A stretch of 64,000 nucleotides of DNA, from assembly GCA_933207985.1 (NCBI GenBank), contig OW240916.1:138898151-138962150 (forward strand). Direction: 5' to 3'. Origin of the DNA: Pelobates cultripes. Its lineage: Eukaryota > Chordata > Amphibia > Anura > Pelobatidae. The translations under genes and the position numbers were made by a program. Positions 55,197-63,170 of the stretch are shown piece by piece. Numbering within the stretch: position 1 is the stretch's first letter; each line of letters starts with the position of its first letter. The notes below the pieces were generated by a model that saw only the letters and a list, made by a program, of their open reading frames with translations, was not told the origin of the DNA and made no database searches.

Positions 55197-55628
55197 GTCA
55201 GAAAGGGAATGCACAGGGGAGCTACGTGGGCGGTAGATTCCTGCAACAATGATTGATTTACTGCACGGGATCTCAATTGTGCCAGAAAGGAAATCAAAGA
55301 TGGCAGGGGGACTAAGGTTTTGTAAAGGGGTAAACTTTATGGAATTGTCAACATAAATAACAATGCCTCCTCCTCTCTTTGCTCTGTTATTTCTAAAACA
55401 TGAATAACCCTGTATTGCAATGGCGGTGTCTGGTATTTTAGCCGTTAACCATGATTCTGAGAGCACAATGATTTTTGGTTTGTAATGGGAGCTACGGATG
55501 TTGCAATGCACAAAAGAGAGGCCTTTTTTAGTGGGGAGATTAGGACTAGAATTAGCTGGGGGACCAGGGTTAGACTCCACATCATTTGCAAGGGCAAGTA
55601 ACATAAGGAGTAGGAATTTGGACATCAT
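55197..55628 (-). pseudogene. L2-like ORF2, N terminus and endonuclease start
   Basis: ATG at 55628. Residues 3-14 are a hydrophobic, Leu-rich signal-like segment, directly followed by DVESNPGP (residues 16-23), a 2A ribosome-skipping motif. Then the APE-type endonuclease begins: LSFVHCNIRS, the ILSESWL-type block (IIVLSESWL, catalytic Glu) and GGGIVIYV. It is interrupted at 55191 by Gypsy-2 and continues at 49613. Confidence 0.8.
55560..55583 (-). other. 2A-like ribosome-skipping motif DVESNPGP
   Basis: Exact fit to the D-V/I-E-X-N-P-G-P consensus, with a hydrophobic leader upstream (FLLLMLLALAN). Such signal-2A sequences are known at the N terminus of ORF2 in several APE-type LINEs (CR1, L2, Rex1-related) of invertebrates and lower vertebrates. 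Confidence 0.8.
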
Positions 55629-55700
55629 CTTTGTTTGGCCATATAGTGAATGGGATAATTTATAATTTTGTGATAATTTATAATAAAGTAATAAAAATGA

Positions 55701-55742
55701 TATCTAAACGCGTTTTGCCTCAAGGGCTTCTTAAAGTAGATA
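55701..55742 (-). ncRNA. Degenerate hammerhead-like motif
   Basis: Minus strand: stem I TATCTA ... TAGATA (6 of 6), core CTTTAAGA (expected CUGANGA, degenerate), stem II GCC-CTTGA-GGC, core AAA (G12 changed to A), stem III ACGCGT as in Penelope-like hammerheads, T at the cleavage position. Catalysis is unlikely. Confidence 0.35.
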
Positions 55743-55744
55743 AT

Positions 55745-56138
55745 AGTAAAAACTGACACAGCTTGCATGTTAAAAATGGTGTATTTTCAATAAGATGTAA
55801 CTTACTTTACATTTTTTTATCTCCTGTTCTGTAAATTGAACTTTAATTACATGAGGCTACAGTTTCTAGCAAGCTATTAAGAGAATAGGAGATTCGAGAT
55901 TCTAAATTAAACAGACATTACAATAAAGGAAATGTAAACATTAGATAACTCTTTACAGGAAGTGTTTAGGAAAGCTGCGTAAGTTACACGCAGAGAGGTG
56001 TGGCTAGGGCTGCATTAACAAAGTGAGTTAACACCTAAATGACAGAGAACTGAGCAGCGATACTGCAGGGGAATGATCTATAAACCCAAAGTGCTTCATT
56101 AAGCTAAAGTTGTTTTGGTGACTATAGTCTCCCTTTAA
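55745..56138. mobile_element. T2-like MITE, right half
   Basis: Ends GACTATAGTCTCCCTTTAA with TTAA at 56135-56138 and contains GTGTGGCTAGGGCTGCATTA, the complement of the left half at 45973-46120. The interior includes CTAGCAAGCTATTAAGAGAA. Confidence 0.6.
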
Positions 56139-56360
56139 GTATTTTTTGCCTCCTCAGTACCTATAGCTATACCTCTTTCATTTAGTCTCTAAATATTTGA
56201 TCTTTCTCCGATGATTTTTGAATGGAATTACTCATGAAGGGTTAACTACTATAGTGAGTATTATCAGGAATTCAAAGTAATTTTCAAATTTAAGGCCAAA
56301 GTAGCTGAACCGGATAAAATTCTCCAAGTCAGCTACGCTTCCAGTGTAGCTACTTTTGCC

Positions 56361-56983
56361 TTAAAGGATCACTATAGGGTCAGGAACACAAACATGTATT
56401 CCTGATTCTCTTGTGTTAACACCACCATCTAGCCCCCCTCGGCCCCTCGTGCCTCCATAAATATAGTAAAAATCTTACTGTATTCAAGCCTGAAGCTGTA
56501 AATCTGCATGCTGTTAGACTCATAAAAAAGAGCAGTCTGCTGACATGTGGTAGCCTGATCCAATCACAGTGCTTCCCCATAGGATTGGCTGAGACTGACA
56601 AAGAGGCAGATCAGGGGCAGAGCCAGCATGATTCAAACACAGCCCTGGCCAATCAGCATCTCCTCATAGAGATGAACTGAATCAATGAATCTCTATGAGG
56701 AAAGTTCAGTGTCTGCATGCAGTGGGAGGAGATACTGAATCACAGGATCCTCGTGCACAGCAGATCTGAGTGGATTGAGGCATATTATGCCTCCATCAAC
56801 TCCGAAGTCACTCTGGTTCACTCTGAGTGACTGCAACTGGAGGTGTTCCTAGCTTTCAATGTAAACACTGTATTTTATTAGAAAATACAGTGTTTACACG
56901 AGAAAGGCTGCAGGGAGCTATAGTTCTCACCTGAACAACCTCATTAAGCTAAAGTTGTTCAGGTGACTATAGTGTCCCTTTAA
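56361..56983. mobile_element. T2/Kolobok-like MITE, full length
   Basis: Bounded by TTAAAGGATCACTATAGGGT and GACTATAGTGTCCCTTTAA with TTAA at both ends. The same family as 1-459. Central part contains GATTGGCTGAGACTGACAAA and an inverted pair CTCATAGAGAT / ATCTCTATGAG. Confidence 0.8.
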
Positions 56984-57059
56984 CCCCTTAAGGACACATG
57001 ACATGTGTGACATGTCATGATTCCCTTTTATTCCAGAAGTTTGGTCCTTAAGGGGTTAA
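56980..57059. mobile_element. 80-bp piggyBac-like MITE
   Basis: TTAACCCCTTAAGGACACAT at the left and its near complement GGTCCTTAAGGGGTTAA at the right; TTAA at both ends, the left one shared with the T2-like MITE. Same termini as 36089-38203. Confidence 0.75.
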
Positions 57060-57105
57060 ACTTAAAATCCACTTTGAATTACTGACAGTTTAGTAAATAA
57101 CCCTG

Positions 57106-57663
57106 ATGGCCTTGCCTTTGATAATATATTTGCACTTTGTGGTTTAATATTTAAGTCAAACAATAAATCATTAGTTTTATAGTATAATCTCACATCCAGT
57201 AATTCAACTGAATGTCTGTCATTGTTTATTGTGAATTACAATTCCTCAAAGTTCTGTCAAATATGATGACAAACGCATAAAATTGCTTCCTCTTTTTTTC
57301 TCCTACAAAAAAAGAGGATTGATGAGAACATAGATCACCAATTATCCTTCTAGAAAATGTGTTAAAAACTTCCCAGTAGGGCTGAAGGGAAATTGTCAAT
57401 ATTTTGATTAGAAGTGTTGAAAATAAAAGTAAGTAAAAGTAACATTCACATGCAATATAACCTTGTTTTAATGATTGTGTAAATTAACAACTCCAGACTT
57501 AGTCTTGCATTGTGGTGGCAGCCATCTTTATTTGTTTGATGAGAAGCACCATCCACAATTTGAAGGTCTGCTACTATTACTTGGCATGATGTTAAGATCA
57601 TTGTAGCCACCCTAGCCCATTCATTACCAGCAAAAAATGTTTTTGTCGGGTTTGGATTATTAT
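57106..57663. other. GDA intron 1, nothing recognised
   Basis: AT-rich, no supported feature. Confidence 0.4.
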
Positions 57664-57671
57664 GTTATGGA

Positions 57672-58663
57672 CAGTGGCGGAGCTGCAGGGCCTGTCACTT
57701 GAGAGGGTTCGGCCACCCTGCTGACTGCGGGTCCCGCCGGCTAAGTAATGCACGTTCAGGGGTCCATCAGGTGACCCATGCTGTTAGGGCCACCCAATGC
57801 TATGTATTTCCAGGGGCCCGGTTAGTGCTTTAACAGTGCGACTGGGGCACCTCTGATGAGATCAGAGGCTGGGAGGAAGTGACTTCCCCAGAAGGAGAGG
57901 AGGGAGTCAGAGTTGGAACTCTGACTCCCATCAGGCTGAGCCACTGGACCCCAGGGAAAGGTATGTGTGTTTGTATGAATCTCTGTATGTGTGTGTATGC
58001 ATGTCTGTGTGTGTATGTCTGTCTGTGTGTCTGTATGTATGTGTGTGTATGTCTGTCTGTGTGTCGGTATGTATGTCTGTGTGCATGTGTGTCGGTATGT
58101 ATGTGTGTGTATGTCTGTGTGTGTGGGGGTGTTCATCTGTCTGTGTGTCTGTATGTATGTGTGTCTGTCTGTATTTGCGTGTGTCTGTCTGTGTGTCTGT
58201 ATGTATGTGTGTTTGTGTGTGTGTATGTCTATGTGTCTGTATGTGTATGTCTGTCTGTTTCTGTACGTATGTGTCTGTGTGTGTGTGTTTGTATGTATCA
58301 GTGTCTGTATGTATGTGTGTTTGTGTGTGTGTGTTTTTATGTCTGTGTGTCTGTATGTGTATGTCTGTGTGTCTGTGTGTGTATGTCTGTGTGTCTGTAT
58401 GTGTATGTCTGTCTGTTTCTGTATGTATGTGTCTGTGTGTGTGTTTGTATGTATGTGTCTGTATGTGTGTGTGTTTGTATGTGTGTGTCTCTCTATATGT
58501 GTATGTATATGCATGTGTATCTGTTTGCCTGTGTGGGGGTAGGGGAGAACATATGGGAGGGGGCGGGAGATGTATGGGAAGAGGGTGTCGGTGGGGGGTA
58601 GATGTACGGGGGACCCAGGGCAATTTTTGCATCGGGGCCCCGTGGTTTCTAGTTATGCCTCTG
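57672..58663. mobile_element. hAT-like element carrying a minisatellite
   Basis: Inverted termini CAGTGGCGGAGCTGCAGG and, in complement, CAGAGGCATAACTAGAAACC. Flanked by the 8-mers GTTATGGA (57664-57671) and GTTATGAA (58664-58671), 7 of 8 identical, as in hAT insertions. The inside is filled by a TGTGTGTCTGTATG-type minisatellite. No transposase. Confidence 0.7.
57960..58530. repeat. TGTGTCTGTATG minisatellite
   Basis: Irregular tandem array of 10-16-bp units made of TATGTGTGTSTGTATGTCTG variants. The Cys/Val frames on + and His/Thr frames on - are repeat artefacts. Confidence 0.95.
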
Positions 58664-58671
58664 GTTATGAA

Positions 58672-59529
58672 CCAAATAAAAATTAAACATTGCCATCCCA
58701 TAGACCAAGACTAAGTCAGCAGATGACTTGGAAAGAAGTATTTACTTATATACATGTATAGTACACACAGAGGCTATAATACATGTAATTGTTTATTTTA
58801 AATGATATTGAAAATGCATGTTTCTCATGAATGGAAATACAAACACAACTTACAAGGAATTAATTAAGCAAACAACATTGGTGCATTGCAGATGACATTT
58901 TAGAAAAGTAAAATAAATAAATGATGGACATTGAGCTATGTTAAATCTATCTTCAATTCGAAACCATAATATGCTGCTACCCTTCAAAATGGGAAATAAA
59001 ACTGTCTTTGCTGAGTTCCAAAAAGCCTGCCAGATTGATGTATCCACCATATTTCCCTGGTCATATATAACATAAACATAATAATGAGCATCTACATAGT
59101 AACTGATATCTACATACTAATGGGCAACACATAAAAAGTGTTTCCCCACGGTGTGTACTAATCATATATTCTGAGAGAAAGATTAGTTTGCCAAGGCAGT
59201 TTTGGGGATTGATTTTCCTCCTGTAGCATGCAAATTCTTCATAATGCAGCATAAACCTTTCATATGTTCTACTGTATACTGTAGTCATCTTAGCTCCTAT
59301 TTTTTCAGTGTTTTGAAAGAAATATAATAATCACTGACACTAATCAGAAATGATTAAATTTAGCATCTGCTTTGTCTGTCAGAGGCAAATGTGGAATGTT
59401 CCACAAATGAAAATGACTCCTGTTCAATTAACATTCATCTCAACTATTGTATTTTCCAGAGATTCTTTTTTTCTATATACATTTAATATTTAATATTTGT
59501 TTTTCACTAAGATATCTCATTTCTTCTAG
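58672..59529. other. GDA intron 1, distal end
   Basis: AT-rich. The last part (59460-59529) is pyrimidine-rich, TTTTTTTCTATATAC... and ends in TTTCTTCTAG, the acceptor of exon 2. No other feature. Confidence 0.6.
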
Positions 59530-59618
59530 ATTTTGTTTCTAGAAAGTGATCAGGAACAAGAGAACTTGTTACAGAAGTGGGGATTTGAAGAAAGCAAAAT
59601 CGAAGAACTGAGCCAAAA
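59530..59618 (+). CDS. GDA: Guanine deaminase, coding exon 2
   Basis: 89-base exon after acceptor TTTCTTCTAG and before donor GTAAAG at 59619. It continues exon 1 in phase 0 with ILFLESDQ, then KWGFEES and KIEELSQ, the segment that precedes the HxH zinc motif in guanine deaminase; it ends in phase 2 (two bases of a Lys or Asn codon). The donor (AAAA then GTAAAG) is weaker than consensus. From 59551 on, the exon is part of a tandem duplication. Confidence 0.88.
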
Positions 59619-60054
59619 GTAAAGTCTTTTAAAATGTTTTTCATGGACTACCATTGTCTTATTAGATAGGGTTATTATTGTTATTTTTTTAATAGAGCTA
59701 GAGAGTTTGTGCATGTTTTCTGGGTCATTTCATCACCAACAAGCCCAGCATGTTTAATACCCTTAACCTCATTGTGCATACAGTTACTATCCTCTTCACA
59801 CACAGGAACAAGAGAACTTGTTACAGAAGTGGGGATTTGAAGAAAGCAAAATCGAAGAACTGAGCCAAAAGTAAAATCTTTTTAAATGTTTTTCATGGAC
59901 TACCATTGTCTTATTAGATAGGGTTATTATTGTTATTTTTTTAATAGAGCTAGAGAGTTTGTGCATGTTTTCTGGGTCATTTCATCACCAACAAGCCCAG
60001 CATGTTTAATACCCTTAACCTCATTGTGCATACAGTTACTATCCTCTTCACACA
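59551..60054 (+). repeat. 252-bp tandem duplication spanning exon 2 and its donor
   Basis: Copy 1 is 59551-59802 and copy 2 is 59803-60054, each starting CAGGAACAAGAGAACTTG. Only two substitutions were seen, both just after the donor (TAAAGTCTTTTAAAATG versus TAAAATCTTTTTAAATG). The unit contains the last 68 bases of exon 2 and about 184 bases of intron. Confidence 0.9.
59806..59870 (+). CDS. GDA: Duplicated GDA exon 2-like unit (2b), status uncertain
   Basis: The duplicate of exon 2 begins behind CCTCTTCACACACAG, a usable pyrimidine-containing acceptor made by the repeat junction, and ends at a GTAAAA donor (59871). Spliced directly to exon 1 it would keep phase and drop only eight residues (ILFLESDQ). 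Spliced after exon 2a it would shift frame and meet a TGA at about 59856-59858 (reading AAG AAC AAG AGA ... AAG AAC TGA). It could be a mutually exclusive exon, a poison exon or just unused DNA. Confidence 0.4.
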
Positions 60055-60055
60055 C

Positions 60056-60381
60056 CTACAAGAGTTGCTACATGCAAAATAGGTGTGGGAAAAGTGGGAA
60101 GCAATTTGTTGGGGCCCTCCGGTAGACTCCACATCATTATATTGCTCTTGCTTAGCATTTCCACAAAACATATACTTTTGACTGATGAAACTTACTAATT
60201 TAGTCAGTAACTCTCATTTTTCCATCCCCTAGTAATCCACTAGTAATTCAAACCCAACATTTCTTTATCTTTGAAATTTGAGAAAGACATCACGAGACTG
60301 GAAAAATTTCCAAATTTGTTGGATGGTTAAAAAACCCTATTCCTTTTATTATAGTAGTCATTCATCATTTGTATTCATTAG
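60056..60381. other. GDA intron 2 start, nothing recognised
   Basis: AT-rich. A 16-base match (TAGACTCCACATCATT, 60124) to the L2-like 2A region is noted but is too short to call a LINE fragment. Confidence 0.4.
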
Positions 60382-60989
60382 TGTCACGGCCCCCGGCTCG
60401 CCGCCATGTGCGTCCATGCCCGACCGGCACGACCGCACCAACTCACTGAGCTTACCTGCTCAGCGCGAGCCAGGAACTGCTTCTCCACGCCACTCCGGGA
60501 TATCCAAGATGGCGCCAACCATGCGGCCGCGTCCATTCATGGCTCTACCCCCCAAAATTATACGAACGTGCGCGTGACGTCACAACGTCATCGCACGCGC
60601 ACGTTCTGGGGTCAGAGGTCCCCCTTTGACCAATCAGAGCATAGAGAGGAATATTTAAATCCCTAATTCACCCCAGTACCTTGCCCTGTCATGGTTTCCT
60701 GTTCCTGGTTTCCTGAGAGTGCGTTTTTCCCTGTAATATTCTGGTATTCTGATCTTGGTTATTCCTGGTTATTCCGATTTCTGGTTCCCATGACTTGGCT
60801 TGTTTAAACGGTATTGTGTATTTCTGGCTTCCTTGACCTCGGCTTTTCCTTTGACCATTCTCTGTCTCTAACATATTAGTCCGGTCATTCTAAGGTCCGG
60901 TTTACGCTCTGTCCTTTTATTTCCTTTCTTATTTCTATGTATAGGTTTACATAGTTTCTGCATGTTGGACCACACTAGCAGTCGTGACA
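60382..60989 (+). repeat. Gypsy-3 5' LTR
   Basis: 608 bp from TGTCACGGCCCC to GTCGTGACA. It is the first LTR of the third chromovirus, whose second LTR lies beyond the window; therefore neither age nor target duplication can be judged. Confidence 0.85.
60575..60692 (+). promoter_or_regulatory. Gypsy-3 LTR promoter: CRE, CCAAT, TATA, start
   Basis: TGACGTCA (60575-60582), CCAAT (about 60630), TATTTAAA (60652-60659) and the inferred transcript start GCCCTGTCAT (60683), 31 bases after the TATA start. The order and spacing are those of a standard RNA polymerase II promoter. The start is supported independently by its complementarity to the primer site. Confidence 0.7.
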
Positions 60990-61002
60990 TTACGACAGAG
61001 CC
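60990..61002 (+). promoter_or_regulatory. Gypsy-3 primer binding site (self-priming type)
   Basis: TTACGACAGAGCC follows the LTR. ACGACAGAGC pairs at 8 of 10 positions with GCCCTGTCAT at 60683-60692; the two mismatches fit an element in decay. No tRNA-type TGG. Confidence 0.6.
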
Positions 61003-61935
61003 ATGGATCCTGCGGAACTACGCAAACATATGATAGCCTGTGAGAACAGGGTGGAGGATATGGACCACAGGTTAGATCAGTTTGCCCAAGCGTTCCAGAC
61101 CTTGCTCCAGAGAACTGCTTATCTGGAGGCACCCCCGGTACCACCTGTAGCTCCGCCACCTATACCTACACCTGTAGTATATAAACCTCCATCCATAACC
61201 CTTTCACCTCCCCCTCGTTTTGGCGGTGATTCTAAAGAATTCAGAGGTTTTCTTAACCAAATAACCAAATATCATTTCGAGGCTTCCCCTGGTTCCTTCC
61301 CTACAGATAGATCAGAGATTGGCTATCTTATGAACCAATTAACTGGCAAGGCCTTAACCTGGGACAATCCCTTATGGGAGAGTGGAAATCCAGTTGCCTG
61401 TGATTATAATGAATTTTTAATGTCATTTAAAGCTACTTTTGAGCCAAAGGGAAGAGAGAAAAATGCTGCCAGAGCCTTAATGAGAATAAAACAAGGCACC
61501 CGCTCTGTAGCTGATTACGCCATTGAGTTCAGGACATTAGCATCTGAGGTTGACTGGACCAATAGTGGTTTGGTGGCTGTTTTTTCTGAAGGTTTAGCGG
61601 AAAATATACAAGATGCGACCACAGCCAGAGACCTTCTGGTTAATCTTAATGATTTTATTGCATACATGATTGACACTGACAACAGGCTCAGAGAGAGGGA
61701 GAAAAACAAACAGCGTACTAGACGTACAAACTTGTCTATAGCCCCTCGTTTCTCTAACCCAGTGACTGTTAGTCCTGCTCCACCTTCAGAAGCCGAACCC
61801 ATGAAATTGGGCATTGCCAAATTGACTGAGGCGGAGAGACAACACAGACGCAACAAGGGGTTGTGCCTATATTGTGGCAAAAGAGGACATCAGAGGCTTT
61901 CATGTCCAGTTCGGCCGGAAAACTTGCACACCTAA
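61003..61935 (+). CDS. gag: Gypsy-3 gag
   Basis: 310 codons, intact, ATG in a good context (AGAGCCATGG). Residues 1-30 form a coiled-coil-like start (LRKHMIACENRVEDMDHRLD), followed by a Pro-rich linker (41-70), a Ty3/Gypsy capsid-like region (GFLNQITKYHF, YLMNQLTGKALTWDNPLWE, FKATFEPKGREKNAARAL) and a CCHC knuckle CLYCGKRGHQRLSC at about 288-301. It ends ENLHT-stop, homologous to the Gypsy-2 Gag end. Protease follows in the -1 frame. Confidence 0.85.
   Translation: MDPAELRKHMIACENRVEDMDHRLDQFAQAFQTLLQRTAYLEAPPVPPVAPPPIPTPVVYKPPSITLSPPPRFGGDSKEFRGFLNQITKYHFEASPGSFPTDRSEIGYLMNQLTGKALTWDNPLWESGNPVACDYNEFLMSFKATFEPKGREKNAARALMRIKQGTRSVADYAIEFRTLASEVDWTNSGLVAVFSEGLAENIQDATTARDLLVNLNDFIAYMIDTDNRLREREKNKQRTRRTNLSIAPRFSNPVTVSPAPPSEAEPMKLGIAKLTEAERQHRRNKGLCLYCGKRGHQRLSCPVRPENLHT
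61917..61923 (+). promoter_or_regulatory. Gypsy-3 decayed frameshift site GGAAAAC
   Basis: Same position as the Gypsy-2 GGGAAAC heptamer (CCG GAA AAC ... ACC TAA); one G-to-A change breaks the X-XXY-YYZ pattern. The downstream -1 frame is open through protease. Confidence 0.5.
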
Positions 61936-62333
61936 GGCACATTCGGGGACCGACCTTAGGTGTGATGTATATGTCCCCTAAATTGACTAAGAACCGCTTT
62001 CCTTTAAAGATCACTCTGTCTTGTAAGAAAACTACTGTTCAGTGTGAGGCCATGATTGACTCTGGGGCAGCAGAGAATTACCTTGATATGGAATTTTCTG
62101 CCAAACATCTTCTGCCTTTAAGGCAGAAAGACAGACCCATAGCAGTAGAGGCTATCGATGGGAGACCTCTTACTCAACCTCTCATCACACACAAAACAAT
62201 GCCAATCACTGTCTCAGTAGGTTTCTTACATTCTGAAGAAATGGTTTTCCAAATTATATCTTCACCAACATGTCCAATAATACTCGGTTTTCCTTGGCTC
62301 CAGAAACACAATCCAGGTTTAGATTGGGTTTAA
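61924..62333 (+). pseudogene. pol: Gypsy-3 protease
   Basis: In the -1 frame relative to gag: LGVMYMSPKLTKNRFPLKI, active site MIDSGAAENYLD (about 62055), AIDGRPLTQP and ILGFPWLQKHNP. Stopped at 62331 by a TAA where Gypsy-2 has an open frame after DW. The sequence continues (GEIVSCGESCRG) up to the insertion at 62422. Confidence 0.8.
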
Positions 62334-62421
62334 GGAGAGATTGTGAGTTGTGGGGAGAGTTGCAGAGGTCGTTGTTTAATACAGGTGCCAAAACGAATTG
62401 GTACCATCAATGTACCTATAG

Positions 62422-63157
62422 CGGAAAAACGGAAAAAGGTTAGCGCTAATAATAACTTGTGTAAAAAATAAAAATAAATATAAAGGCAGCGGCCTTCTAG
62501 AGGGTCACCCTCTAACCCTCTACAATAAGGATATATTCGAGAGACAGGTGGTGTAGTAGAGAGTGAGTATAAAGAGGCACAGGACTGTTATAGGGGGAGC
62601 AGGATCCTTTGCGTGCACGTCGATGCTCTCGCTATAATATTTCGGAAATATCTTTGTTCTAGCCAGAAAGAACTCTCGCGGCTTTCTGCCAGCAATTAAG
62701 AGAGAAAACAAACATCGAGAATGTTTGTTTTCTCTCTTGAAGGGCTGGAAGCAGCAGGCTGAGAGCTGACAAAGACACTAGAGAGCACTATTGGCTGTTT
62801 TTATTTCTTTCCCTGAGAATTTGGACACAAAGACGCTCCAGGAGGACAAGTACCCCTATAAGCGGAGGGTTATCCGCCGTATGCCCATCATACTAGAGCT
62901 AGTCCTAGCTCATGGAAATGTGAGTGTGTAATTTATATTTTATTTAAATATTATCTATTTATACACTCTGCACTATTGGCTCTCTCCCATTGTGTCTTTC
63001 ATATCGTGAGACGGACGACCACTACTAAGGAAGACATCATATCAGTCGAAATACCACTTATTATTGGGACTCTCCTATTTTGATTTTTTTTTGTTTTATT
63101 TGGACTTATTTTATTTGTTTTAATTATTCCCTGGCGCAGCCTTGTTTCTTGTTTCTG
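62422..63157. mobile_element. 736-bp retro-insert in Gypsy-3 with 13-bp target duplication
   Basis: Flanked by identical AATGTACCTATAG at 62409-62421 and 63158-63170, so inserted by a target-primed mechanism. It starts CGGAAAAACGGAAAAAGGTT-like, resembles repeat X at its start (AGCGCTAATAATAACTTGTG, AAAGGCAGCGGCC) and holds a long hairpin AAGAGAGAAAACAAACAT-CGAGA-complement at 62698-62738, extended by CCAGC...GCTGG. A weak hammerhead-like core (CTAAGGA ... GAAA) lies at 63025-63060. Non-coding. Confidence 0.75.
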
Positions 63158-63170
63158 AATGTACCTATAG

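Larger units (their letters stand above)
46936..55640 (-). mobile_element. L2/CR1-like LINE interrupted by Gypsy-2
   Basis: Non-LTR retrotransposon on the minus strand within GDA intron 1. The 5' end is near 55640 and the 3' end near 46936 carries ATAAATAAATA-type short tandem repeats after CAACGTATCTTTCCTGG, typical of L2 tails. The Gypsy-2 insertion (49619-55191) splits the endonuclease. RT blocks place it in the L2/CR1 (Jockey) group. Several frameshifts make it inactive. Confidence 0.8.
56237..57105. mobile_element. Harbinger-like MITE split by two TTAA elements
   Basis: Left end AAGGGTTAACTACTATAGTG with AATTCAAAGT, and right end ATCCACTTTGAATTACTGAC...TAAATAACCCTG, correspond to the two ends of the intact element at 2461-2612. 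Between them sit a T2-like MITE (56361-56983) and a piggyBac-like MITE (56980-57059). No clear TTA duplication remains. Confidence 0.55.

Noticed and set aside
57822..58714. Several 180-260-codon frames on both strands
   Set aside because: Translation of a TGTG minisatellite; composition is only Cys/Val/Ser or His/Thr.
60113..60140. NDVEST-GGP on the minus strand, resembling the 2A motif
   Set aside because: Only 16 identical bases to the L2-like element, no surrounding LINE homology and the NPGP core is absent.
63025..63075. Fifth hammerhead-like site (CTAAGGA, GAC/GTC, GAAA)
   Set aside because: Core has a change at an invariant G and no convincing stem I could be paired; mentioned only within the insert.
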